The notes beneath the pieces are model-generated. The model was given only the letters and a program-made list of their open reading frames with translations, did no database searches and was not told the origin of the DNA. A stretch of DNA of 7,927 nucleotides, from positions 1-7,927 of the forward strand of contig SHYI01000043.1 in the NCBI GenBank assembly GCA_009692905.1, given 5' to 3'. Below are positions 1 through 6,687 of the stretch, piece after piece. The DNA is from Chloroflexota bacterium (GTDB lineage Bacteria; Chloroflexota; Limnocylindria; Limnocylindrales; Limnocylindraceae). A program made the position numbers and the translations under genes. Positions within the stretch are counted from its first letter, which is position 1, and every line of letters starts with the position of its first letter.

Positions 1-75
1 GATCCGCGCGCCAAGGAGCGCAAGAAGTACGGTCTCCGACGCGCACGCAAGGCGAAGCAGTTCACCAAGCGCTGA
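1..75 (+). CDS. rpsI: 30S ribosomal protein S9, C-terminal end (partial)
   Basis: The reading frame from base 1 to the TGA at 73-75 encodes 24 residues ending in QFTKR. This closely resembles the conserved basic S9 tail (ERKKYGLxxARxxxQFxKR). S9 is a small-subunit protein whose C-terminal tail reaches the P-site tRNA; the final Arg is the universally conserved contact and is present here. The rest of the gene lies upstream of the window, probably preceded by rplM (S9's usual partner gene). A GC-rich inverted repeat sits on the stop codon, but it has no T-run after it, so transcription probably continues into glmM. Identity is very secure despite the short fragment. Confidence 0.96.
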   Translation, partial: DPRAKERKKYGLRRARKAKQFTKR

Positions 76-83
76 TCTAGCGC
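69..83 (+). promoter_or_regulatory. Small hairpin on the rpsI stop codon
   Basis: GCGCT (69-73) is a perfect inverted repeat of AGCGC (79-83), with the 5-nt loop GATCT. The rpsI stop codon (73-75) lies at the top of the stem, and the glmM Shine-Dalgarno sequence starts one base after the stem. There is no U-tract, so an intrinsic terminator is not supported. A 5-bp stem in GC-rich DNA can occur by chance. It is listed because similar structures recur at later junctions. Confidence 0.3.
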
Positions 84-88
84 AAGGA
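84..88 (+). promoter_or_regulatory. Shine-Dalgarno sequence of glmM
   Basis: AAGGA at 84-88 ends 5 nt before the GTG at 94. It is the clearest ribosome binding site in the window and fixes the glmM start at this GTG, which is followed by the family's N-terminal FGTDGIRG motif. Confidence 0.75.
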
Positions 89-90
89 CG

Positions 91-104
91 ACCGTGACCA
101 CGGT
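91..104 (+). promoter_or_regulatory. Dyad over the glmM start codon
   Basis: ACCGTG (91-96) and CACGGT (99-104) form a perfect 6+2+6 inverted repeat centred just after the GTG start codon (94-96). As RNA it can fold to a 5-bp stem with a GACC loop, partly burying the start codon. As DNA it could be a protein-binding dyad. It is short and overlaps coding sequence, so chance is a real alternative. Confidence 0.3.
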
Positions 105-1440
105 TCGCTTCGGCACCGATGGGATCCGCGGGATCGCTGGCGAGACACTTACCGTTGAGATAGCCGCCGCACTTGGCGTCGCCCTGATGCAGCAACATCC
201 GGCGGGGCTTGTGCTTCTTGGGCGCGACACGCGTCCGAGCGGCCCCGAGCTCTCCGCCGCGCTCGCAGGTGCCATTGAGTCGCACGGCGGCACCGTCATC
301 GATGTTGGCGTTATCCCAACGCCTGGACTCGCCTCACTCGTTGCAGGCGAGCCACGCGCCGCCTGCGGTGTGGTGGTCACTGCATCGCACAACCCAGTTG
401 AGTACAACGGACTAAAGGTGCTCGCGCGTGACGGTCGCAAGATCCCCGATGCCGAGGAGCGAGCGCTTGAGGCAGCAATGGAGCGTGCTCTAGCGGGGGG
501 TCCGTTGATAGTCGCGCCATCGGCATCACACGCAGCCGAGGCCCAGGCGTATCGAGAGCGATATGCGCGAACGCTGGCGGAGCTTGCGCACTCTGTGAGT
601 GCCAGCACGCTGAGCGTGGTGGTCGATGCTGCACATGGCGCGGCCTCACCATTCGCCGTTGCGGCGCTCGCCGCCACGGGCGCCACGGTCCTGCCGTTCG
701 CCATGGGGGACGGCATCATCAATGACGGCGTTGGCGCCACCGACCCCGCCGCACTCGGCGAGCAGGTGCGCGCGCACGGCGCCGACCTCGGCATCGCGCT
801 CGATGGTGACGCTGATCGCTGCGTCGTTGTGGATGCTGGCGGGCGAGCCATTGATGGTGACGTCTTGATTGCCCTCATCGCCCTGGATCGGAAGGGGCGG
901 GGAGTCGCCGGGTCTGAGCGCGCCGTTGCAACGGTGCTGACCAACAGTGGCGTGGAGCGCCACCTTGCCGCCCACGGGATCACCTTGGAGCGCACCCCCG
1001 TCGGCGACCGACACATTGCCGAACGACTCGCCGCTGGCCAGGGCGGCTTCGGTGGCGAGAAGAGTGGCCACCTCCTCTTCACGGAGCTCTCACCGACCGG
1101 TGACGGGCTCCTCAGTGCGATCACCGTGCTCGGGCTCGTTGCCCGCGCGGGGATCCCCGTGGGCGAGATGGCTGATGCGGTCCCCCTTGACCCGCAACTG
1201 CAGCGAACGGTGCCAGTGCCCCCAGGTGAGGGGGAGCGACTGCTCGCGGAGCCTGATCTCCAGAACGCCATTCGCCAGGCTGAGGCGGCCCTCGCACAGA
1301 CAGGCGGGCGCGTCCTTGTGCGCCTCTCTGGAACCGAGCCCCTGCTCCGAGTGATGGGCGAGGGCCCCGATCGCGCAGCGGTCACCGCCGCCGTTGAGCA
1401 CCTGCTGGAGGTTGCCGCGAGCCTCGTACGCGGGCGGTAG
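94..1440 (+). CDS. glmM: Phosphoglucosamine mutase GlmM
   Basis: GlmM converts glucosamine-6-phosphate to glucosamine-1-phosphate in the cytoplasm, the second step toward UDP-GlcNAc for peptidoglycan. At 448 residues it matches the usual family length (about 445). Visible in order are the N-terminal FGTDGIRG motif (6-13), the active-site serine loop TASHNP (96-101; Ser98 is the phosphorylated residue), the Mg-binding loop DGDADR (237-242; Asp237, Asp239 and Asp241), the sugar-specificity loop GEKSGH (321-326), and the phosphate-binding loop RLSGTEP (410-416). The GEKSGH form and the N-terminus favour GlmM over phosphomannomutase or phosphoglucomutase. It starts with GTG, preceded by AAGGA at 84-88. 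It lies 18 bp after rpsI and 9 bp before glmS, whose product makes its substrate. No key residue is missing. Confidence 0.96.
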   Translation: MTTVRFGTDGIRGIAGETLTVEIAAALGVALMQQHPAGLVLLGRDTRPSGPELSAALAGAIESHGGTVIDVGVIPTPGLASLVAGEPRAACGVVVTASHNPVEYNGLKVLARDGRKIPDAEERALEAAMERALAGGPLIVAPSASHAAEAQAYRERYARTLAELAHSVSASTLSVVVDAAHGAASPFAVAALAATGATVLPFAMGDGIINDGVGATDPAALGEQVRAHGADLGIALDGDADRCVVVDAGGRAIDGDVLIALIALDRKGRGVAGSERAVATVLTNSGVERHLAAHGITLERTPVGDRHIAERLAAGQGGFGGEKSGHLLFTELSPTGDGLLSAITVLGLVARAGIPVGEMADAVPLDPQLQRTVPVPPGEGERLLAEPDLQNAIRQAEAALAQTGGRVLVRLSGTEPLLRVMGEGPDRAAVTAAVEHLLEVAASLVRGR

Positions 1441-1449
1441 ACTACCGCC
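1433..1449 (+). promoter_or_regulatory. Perfect 8+1+8 inverted repeat filling the glmM-glmS gap
   Basis: GGCGGTAG (1433-1440) and CTACCGCC (1442-1449) are perfect reverse complements around A1441. The left arm ends exactly on the glmM stop codon TAG, and the right arm ends on the base before the glmS ATG. As RNA it would form a 7-bp GC-rich stem with a GAC triloop, burying the only purine-rich stretch (GGGCGG, 1432-1437) that could act as a glmS ribosome binding site. A ribosome terminating on glmM would open it, so translational coupling is plausible. A repressor operator is the alternative reading. There is no U-tract, so it is not a terminator. Confidence 0.5.
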
Positions 1450-3273
1450 ATGTGCGGGATCGTCGGTTACATCGGCTCACGCGACGTCTCGACGACGTTG
1501 ATTGAGGGGCTGCGCCTCCTTGAATACCGCGGCTACGACTCCGCAGGGATCGCCGTCGCGGCAACGGGAGGCGAGATCTCCATGCGCAAGCGTGCGGGCC
1601 GCCTCGCCAACCTCGAAGGTGTCGTTGGCGAACTACCAACCGGTTCGATCGCCGGGATCGCCCACACGCGTTGGGCCACCCATGGTGCGCCAACTGACCT
1701 GAACGCCCACCCCCACATGGATGAGCACGGCGAGATCGCCATCATTCACAACGGGATCATTGAGAACTACGCCGAGCTGCAGCGGGAACTGGCGGGGAAG
1801 GGGCACACCCTTTCGAGCGACGTCGACACCGAGGTGATCGCCCACCTGATTGAAGACGCCTACCAGGGCGATATTCGCCTCGCGGTGGCGGCCATCCTCC
1901 CTCAACTGCGCGGGCAGTGGGCGCTCGTGGTGATGCACCGCAGCGAACCAGGTCGCATCATTGCCGCCCGCCGCGAGGCGCCGCTTGCCGTTGGCATCGG
2001 TGAGGGGGAGCAGTTCCTCGCCTCCGATCCTGTCGCCATGCTGGAGCACACCAACAAGATCATCTTCCTTCGAGACGGCGATCTTGCCGACCTACAGCGC
2101 GACGGGGTCACCCTCTACGACGCAACTGGGGCAACGTTCGCCCCAAAGATTGAAACGATCACGTGGGATGGCGCCGCGGCGCGCAAAGAGGGGTACGACC
2201 ACTTCATGCGCAAGGAGATGGATGAGCAGCCGCGAGCACTCTCGGCGGCAATGCTCGGTCGAGTCTCGGCCACCGGAATCGCCATTGGCGAACTTGATCC
2301 CTTGAGTGCGGCGCTCACGGCGACGCGTTCCATTGAATTCGTGGCCTGCGGCTCGGCGTATCACGCCTCGCTCACCGCGGCGACGCTCGCCGAGCGCCTG
2401 CTGCGCATTCCAGTGCGCGTCACTGTCGCGAGCGAGTTTCGCTACGATCCGCCCGCACTCGGGCCAACGAGCCTTGTGATTGCCGTCTCGCAGTCTGGGG
2501 AGACCGCAGACACGCTAGGTGCCGTGCGCATCGCGAAGGCTGCTGGTGCACCAGTTCTCGCGATCGTGAATGCGGCTGGCTCGTCGCTCACGCGTGAGGC
2601 GGATGCCGTTGTGCTGCTGCAAGCTGGAACAGAGATCTCCGTAGCCGCGACAAAGAGCTACACCTCGCAGGCGCTCGTCACCCTTCTGGTAACGCTTGAC
2701 CTAGCGCGGCGCACGGGCGCGCTGACCGCTGCAGATGCGCGTGCATGGGCAGAGGAGCTCCTCCGCGTCCCTGCGATGGCCTCAGCCGCACTCGATGCCT
2801 CAGATGCGCTGCCAAGCATCGCCGCGAAGTATTTCGGCGCGAGCGGGTTCATGTTCGTCAGTCGCGGCGCAGGGATCGCAACGGCACTGGAGGGGGCACT
2901 CAAGCTGAAGGAGATCTCCTACATCCATGCCGAGGGGATCGCCGCCGGTGAGATGAAGCACGGCCCGATCAGCCTTCTCGGTGCCGATCACCCTGTGGTG
3001 GCGGTGGTGCTGAACTCGCCAGTTCTGCCAAAGCTTGTGAGCAACCTGATGGAGTCACGCGCGCGCTCGGCGCCAGTGATTGCGATCCTCTCTGGTGTTG
3101 ATGATTGGTCTAGCTTCGCTACCGATGCAATCGTGATCCCTGCCGCACGGCCTGAGATCGCCGCACTGATCGCAACAATCCCGCTGCAGCGCTTCTCCTA
3201 TGAGATGGCTCTGCTCGCCGGTGCCGATATTGATCAACCGAAGAATCTCGCGAAGTCCGTCACCGTCGAGTGA
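1450..3273 (+). CDS. glmS: Glutamine-fructose-6-phosphate aminotransferase (isomerizing) GlmS
   Basis: GlmS makes glucosamine-6-phosphate from fructose-6-phosphate and glutamine, the entry step of amino-sugar synthesis. The 607 residues match the family (E. coli 609). The N-terminal class II glutaminase (about 2-240) has the nucleophile Cys2 exposed after Met removal, HTRWATHG (72-79), HNG (100-102) and SDVDTE (123-128). The first SIS domain holds CGSAYH (300-305) and SQSGET (347-352). The second SIS domain has Glu488 and His504 (KHGP), and the C-tail has Lys602 in NLAKSVTVE, all matching the known isomerase residues. The ATG is 9 bp after glmM and follows a weak ribosome binding site inside an inverted repeat. 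There is no room for a glmS ribozyme leader, so the Firmicutes-type control is absent. The end overlaps acpS. Confidence 0.97.
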   Translation: MCGIVGYIGSRDVSTTLIEGLRLLEYRGYDSAGIAVAATGGEISMRKRAGRLANLEGVVGELPTGSIAGIAHTRWATHGAPTDLNAHPHMDEHGEIAIIHNGIIENYAELQRELAGKGHTLSSDVDTEVIAHLIEDAYQGDIRLAVAAILPQLRGQWALVVMHRSEPGRIIAARREAPLAVGIGEGEQFLASDPVAMLEHTNKIIFLRDGDLADLQRDGVTLYDATGATFAPKIETITWDGAAARKEGYDHFMRKEMDEQPRALSAAMLGRVSATGIAIGELDPLSAALTATRSIEFVACGSAYHASLTAATLAERLLRIPVRVTVASEFRYDPPALGPTSLVIAVSQSGETADTLGAVRIAKAAGAPVLAIVNAAGSSLTREADAVVLLQAGTEISVAATKSYTSQALVTLLVTLDLARRTGALTAADARAWAEELLRVPAMASAALDASDALPSIAAKYFGASGFMFVSRGAGIATALEGALKLKEISYIHAEGIAAGEMKHGPISLLGADHPVVAVVLNSPVLPKLVSNLMESRARSAPVIAILSGVDDWSSFATDAIVIPAARPEIAALIATIPLQRFSYEMALLAGADIDQPKNLAKSVTVE

Positions 3274-3278
3274 TGGAC
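3255..3278 (+). promoter_or_regulatory. 9-bp hairpin over the glmS stop / acpS start
   Basis: GTCCGTCAC (3255-3263) pairs with GTGATGGAC (3270-3278) over nine consecutive positions, with one G-U pair and a 6-nt loop. The right arm begins on the acpS GTG (3270) and contains the glmS TGA (3271-3273) and the alternative ATG (3273). Both acpS start codons would therefore be paired until a ribosome translating glmS opens the stem. The structure overlaps coding sequence on both sides. It is visible as sequence complementarity only; folding in the cell is inferred. Confidence 0.4.
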
Positions 3279-3812
3279 GGGGGAGAGCACTCCACGAGCA
3301 CGCCGGAGATCGGCATTGACATCATTCGTGTGGACCGAATTGCGAACGTCTTGCGTCGTCATCCAGAGCGATTTGAGCTCCGAGTACTGACCGCCGCAGA
3401 GCGCTCATACGTTCGTGGTCGCCCCGAGACGATGGCTGGGCGCTGGGCCGCAAAGGAGGCTGTCTCAAAGGTGCTCGGCCTCGGCGTGCGTGGCATCGGC
3501 TGGCAGGAGATCGAGGTGGAGCGCCTGCCAACTGGGCAGCCCTCCGTTCGTCTCCACGATCGCGCCGCGGCACGGGCGACGCAGCTCGGTATCCAGCACA
3601 TCGCACTCTCCATTAGTCACGAGCGCGAGTATGCGATCGCGATCGCCTATGCCGTGCGTACGGCTGGCGGGCGCTACCTCTTCCCGCCGCAGATTGGCGC
3701 AGACCTCGATGCCACCGAGACGGCACTCCTGGCACGGATCGAGCGCATCAAGGCACTTCGGCGCGAGGAGCTGGCCCTATTGGCGGAGCCGGCTGGGAAG
3801 GCCCAAGGATGA
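3270..3812 (+). CDS. acpS: Holo-[acyl-carrier-protein] synthase AcpS with C-terminal extension
   Basis: AcpS transfers 4'-phosphopantetheine from CoA to the serine of apo-acyl carrier protein, activating fatty acid synthesis. The signatures are GIDIIRVDRI (15-24; Asp17 is the first Mg ligand) and RWAAKEAVSKVLG (58-70; Glu63 is the second), then SISHE (114-118). These fit the small trimeric AcpS class rather than Sfp. Typical AcpS proteins are about 120-130 residues; this one has 180. The catalytic domain ends near residue 130, and the remaining 50 form a predicted helix rich in Leu, Glu and Arg (about 150-173) of unknown role. The start is GTG at 3270 or ATG at 3273, both overlapping the glmS stop codon. 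No good Shine-Dalgarno precedes them, so coupling to glmS is likely. The end overlaps alr by 4 bp. Confidence 0.92.
   Translation: MMDGGEHSTSTPEIGIDIIRVDRIANVLRRHPERFELRVLTAAERSYVRGRPETMAGRWAAKEAVSKVLGLGVRGIGWQEIEVERLPTGQPSVRLHDRAAARATQLGIQHIALSISHEREYAIAIAYAVRTAGGRYLFPPQIGADLDATETALLARIERIKALRREELALLAEPAGKAQG
3795..3801 (+). promoter_or_regulatory. Shine-Dalgarno sequence of alr
   Basis: GGGAAGG at 3795-3801, inside the end of acpS, lies 7 nt before the alr ATG at 3809. It supports this start even though a second purine run (AAGG, 3805-3808) touches the ATG and is too close to serve. Confidence 0.6.
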
Positions 3813-5020
3813 GCGGGCTCCCCGAACGTATCCAGAAGGTTGGCCTGCCTGCGCTCGGGCGTGATGCCTGGGTAGAGGTGCGGCTCGATGCGATCGCAAC
3901 GAATGTTCGCGCGCTCAAGGGGAAGCTCCCGACTGGCGGCCACCTTGATGTGGTGTTGAAGGCCGACGCCTACGGCCTTGGCGCTGTGCCTGTTGCGCGT
4001 GCTGCACTCGATGCTGGCGCGCGAGCGGTACTTGTCGCCACATTTGATGAGGCACAAGAGTTGCGTGACGCCGGGATCACTGGCCCTGTTCGTGTCCTCT
4101 GGCGCGTTGCCCCCGCCCACCTGCGCGACGCTGCCGCCACAGGCATTGGCGTTACCGCATCGTCGCCAGCAGTGGTTCGTGAGCTGATGAGTGCCGATCT
4201 GGCTGGGCTCTCCCCGCTGAGCGTCGATATTGAAGTGGATACTGGGCTCGGTCGCGACGGCATCCTGCCAGGCGATCTCGCCACCCAGATCGCTGCGTTG
4301 CGCAGTAACCCGAACATTCTGCTGCGGAGCATCTGGAGCCATCTCAGCGCAGCTGAGAACGTTGATCGATCACGACTGCAAGAGGAGGTACTCGAGCAGG
4401 CTGCAGCCCAGGCCCCCGAGCTTGAAGCGCACCTCGTCGGGTCGGGAGGGCTGCTCACCATGGGAGAGACGCAGCAGGTTGCGCGCGTTGGCATTGCGCT
4501 CTTCGGCGTTGTGCCGAACGCGCTGCGACCGACGATGACCGCTGCAACGATCGGCATTGAACGGGTATATGGACTCGCCGCACGGCCTGTGCGCATCGCG
4601 ACACTCCCCGTCGGTCATGGCGTGGGGTACGGGCCAGCATTCACCGCAGAGCGCGTATCAAGGATCATCACCCTGCCGATCGGCTACGCCGATGGCATCT
4701 CGTATCACGAACGGGGAGTCGCCGAGGTGTTGGTACGCGGCGTGCGCCTGCCAGTTGTTGGCACGATTGCGATGGACTCCATCACCATTGATGCCACAGA
4801 TCATCCGGCCACAGACCTGACCGAAGCCGATGAGGTGGTTTTCATCGGTGACTCTGGTGCTGATCTGATTGAGCCCGTGGACGTCGCGAAACGCCGAAAG
4901 ACGATTACCAATGAGGTTTCAACGAGCTTCACCAGCCGACTTGCGCGGGTGTATACGGTGAGCGGCGAACCGGTGGCGTTGCGCGACCTGCGCGGGTATC
5001 ACTACGTGAACCAGAAGTGA
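3809..5020 (+). CDS. alr: Alanine racemase family enzyme (possible serine-racemase tendency)
   Basis: This is a fold-type III PLP racemase, expected to interconvert L- and D-alanine for peptidoglycan. The 403 residues are near the usual 360-390. KADAYG (51-56) holds the PLP lysine Lys51 and Tyr55. DTGLGRDG (144-151) holds Arg149, and RVGIALFG (226-233) holds the pyridine-nitrogen contact Arg226. VGYG (272-275) holds the catalytic base Tyr274 from the partner subunit, and MD lies at 322-323. Departures: KADAYGLG instead of YGHG, SGG in place of the NSA motif near the phosphate, RVG where RPG is common, and TITNEV (365-370), which puts Asn368 at the place of Geobacillus Tyr354. That Asn and the ARVGIALFG segment recall the VanT serine racemase domain. 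The residues before 17 are an N-terminal addition. It overlaps acpS (ATGA) and the next gene (GTGA). The racemase family is certain; substrate preference is open. Confidence 0.93.
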   Translation: MSGLPERIQKVGLPALGRDAWVEVRLDAIATNVRALKGKLPTGGHLDVVLKADAYGLGAVPVARAALDAGARAVLVATFDEAQELRDAGITGPVRVLWRVAPAHLRDAAATGIGVTASSPAVVRELMSADLAGLSPLSVDIEVDTGLGRDGILPGDLATQIAALRSNPNILLRSIWSHLSAAENVDRSRLQEEVLEQAAAQAPELEAHLVGSGGLLTMGETQQVARVGIALFGVVPNALRPTMTAATIGIERVYGLAARPVRIATLPVGHGVGYGPAFTAERVSRIITLPIGYADGISYHERGVAEVLVRGVRLPVVGTIAMDSITIDATDHPATDLTEADEVVFIGDSGADLIEPVDVAKRRKTITNEVSTSFTSRLARVYTVSGEPVALRDLRGYHYVNQK

Positions 5021-6687
5021 CGCGATCGTCGTATCTCTTGATTCGCGAGGATCTTGATCGCAGCTTTTACGCACTGATGTCTGACGCGGAGCCTACGCGG
5101 CTGCTCAGTAGCATCACGCTCCCCACGGGGGCTGACAGCAGCGCGGTAGAGAAGACGTTGCAGAGCGCCGCTGGAGCGGAGCAGAGCGGTGCGATCTCTA
5201 CCTCACTTCGTGGTGATCCGAGCTCCCTCGGCCGTGCGGCGAGCCGCTGCGCAGAGGCGCTAAGCGTCCCCGTGAGAATTCTCGATATTGCGCATGATGC
5301 TGGGAGAGTCGCGTGGGCCACTCCCGGAACGGCTGGCGAGCTTTTGCAGATTGATGAGGCCGCACTCGTCCCAGCCGATGCGACGGAGCGTCGACGTCGT
5401 TGCGATGCAGTGTTGCGTTCGCTTGGCGAGCGCGACCGCGCCGCCGTTGCCGACCGGCTCGGAGACATCGCAGATCGGCCGATGTCGGGGCGTGATGAGA
5501 TTGGCGACCAGACTCGCGCCGCCGCGTGTATTGATGCTATCGCGTCGATCGCGGAGCGGTCGAGCGATCAAGGTAATCCGATGAGCGGCGAGGTGTTCAT
5601 TGCTACGGGTCAGCTTGCGGCGTATCTCTCTTCAGGCGCCGTGCCACTCGCCGCACTTTCGCCACTGATTCCACCTGGGCGCATCACGGTGCTGCTTGAT
5701 GTTTCGGGAGTACTGGCGGCGCTCGGAACTGAGCAGCTCACCGAGACGACGGGGGCAGATCTGGTTCGCGCCACCGCGGATCAACTACTCGTGCCCGCTG
5801 GCGATCTGCTGGTTATCGCGGACCACCCTGACGAGGAGGTGCTTGTTCGAGCTGGTGCGGAGGAACGTGCGCTGTCAGCGGATGGAGCACTAGAGTTTGA
5901 CCTCCAGGCGGGGGAGTTCGTCGACGTTGAGGTTGCGATTGACGGGCACCAGGTTCTTACCTCGCTGCGCGGCGGCCTCGCCGGTGTTGCTGTTGTGCGT
6001 GGTGCCCCACTAGTTGATCTCCCACACACGCTCGTGGCTGTGAGGCCTGCAAAGTTCCTCCCCATTGAGGCGCCACTGGCGCTACTACCGCGATCCGCGA
6101 GCGCGACGGGCGGCCTCGGCGGGCGCCTTCTGCTTGGCGACGAGGTCGAAGGGAGCCTCTACTTCTCGGCTACGGAGCCAGACAGTCGCGGGTGGGCGGC
6201 GGCGCACGAGGCGGGAGTTCTGGCGGTTGTCTCGGTCTCACCTGAGACGGTGCTGCGAGCTCGGGCTGTCGGTATTCGAGGTCTCGTTGTGGGCAGCCTG
6301 AGTGATGGCGAGCGCGAGGCACTCAGCGCATCTATTGATCGACGTATTGCCGCCGGTGTCGCCCTCGCCCCATTTGGGCTCCTGATCCTCGGTGGGCGCC
6401 GCGAGAGCGATGGCTGGGCTGCTGAGCTAGGGAAGGCGCTCCAGACCCTGAACGGCAGCGACGTTCGCCTTGAGCGGCACCCCGCCGGCCTCACCGCCTC
6501 GGCGACGCGTCGCGGAGGGGAGCGCCTCGACGTGGATACCGTTGTGATCGGTGGCCCCCTGGCGGGCTCTTATGGCACATGGCGCGGCCTGGCCGACGCA
6601 CAGTCGTCAGACCCGCAGGGTGCAGTCGAGATCAACGGCGATCTTGTCGTGCTCTCTATTGGTGACCTGCAGCGCCTTACAGCGTGA
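5017..6687 (+). CDS. Putative degenerate MutL/GlmL-like protein with C-terminal extension
   Basis: I do not recognise this 556-residue protein with certainty. Its best resemblance, from memory, is to the MutL/GlmL family (ASKHA-fold proteins encoded near B12-dependent mutases). DRLGDIADRP (146-155) followed by a helical stretch resembles the family's xxLGNRAxRP region; EVFIATGQL (192-200) resembles its VIGTGGVL; and LLVPAG (257-262) plus the following beta-rich segment (263-335) resemble its LLPLGTVVAP region. The ASKHA phosphate motifs are lost: the expected DIG/DVGG sites read IREDLD (9-14) and LDIAHD (89-94), with no glycines. Residues 335-505 contain GIRGLVVGSL (419-428) and LLILGG (455-460). 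The last 50, with GGPLAGSYGTW (512-522), look KOW-like. No signal peptide or membrane helix is evident. The GTG start overlaps the alr stop, with no clear ribosome binding site; TTG at 5038 is an alternative. Function is unknown. Confidence 0.55.
   Translation: MTRSSYLLIREDLDRSFYALMSDAEPTRLLSSITLPTGADSSAVEKTLQSAAGAEQSGAISTSLRGDPSSLGRAASRCAEALSVPVRILDIAHDAGRVAWATPGTAGELLQIDEAALVPADATERRRRCDAVLRSLGERDRAAVADRLGDIADRPMSGRDEIGDQTRAAACIDAIASIAERSSDQGNPMSGEVFIATGQLAAYLSSGAVPLAALSPLIPPGRITVLLDVSGVLAALGTEQLTETTGADLVRATADQLLVPAGDLLVIADHPDEEVLVRAGAEERALSADGALEFDLQAGEFVDVEVAIDGHQVLTSLRGGLAGVAVVRGAPLVDLPHTLVAVRPAKFLPIEAPLALLPRSASATGGLGGRLLLGDEVEGSLYFSATEPDSRGWAAAHEAGVLAVVSVSPETVLRARAVGIRGLVVGSLSDGEREALSASIDRRIAAGVALAPFGLLILGGRRESDGWAAELGKALQTLNGSDVRLERHPAGLTASATRRGGERLDVDTVVIGGPLAGSYGTWRGLADAQSSDPQGAVEINGDLVVLSIGDLQRLTA

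Noticed and set aside
1433..1449. A glmS ribozyme/riboswitch or an intrinsic terminator before glmS.
   Set aside because: The gap is only 9 bp, there is no ribozyme core, and no U-tract follows the inverted repeat.
3785..3821. GGAGCC/GGCTCC (3785-3790 with 3816-3821) enclosing the alr start, with a TGGG/CCCA mini-hairpin inside.
   Set aside because: A 6-bp pair with a 25-nt loop and a 4-bp stem are common by chance at this GC content; alr also has a good Shine-Dalgarno, so there is little need for this structure.
3633..3897. Three copies of GCGATCGC (3633, 3639 overlapping, and 3890), resembling the cyanobacterial HIP1 palindrome.
   Set aside because: Too few copies, clustered and explained by Ala-Ile and Asp-Ala-Ile codons; the rest of the window shows no such enrichment and the gene order is not cyanobacterial.
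3674..4342. A 222-codon open frame on the minus strand across acpS and alr, and similar long minus-strand frames elsewhere (for example 3970-4596 and 6753-7232).
   Set aside because: They lie fully opposite well-identified genes, show no family motifs, and are expected in GC-rich coding DNA, where stop codons are rare in antisense frames.
4999..5032. Short stems around the alr / MutL-like gene junction (TCAC/GTGA at 4999-5009; GACG/CGTC at 5019-5030).
   Set aside because: Only four Watson-Crick pairs each, within what GC-rich coding sequence gives by chance; not counted as support for the junction pattern.
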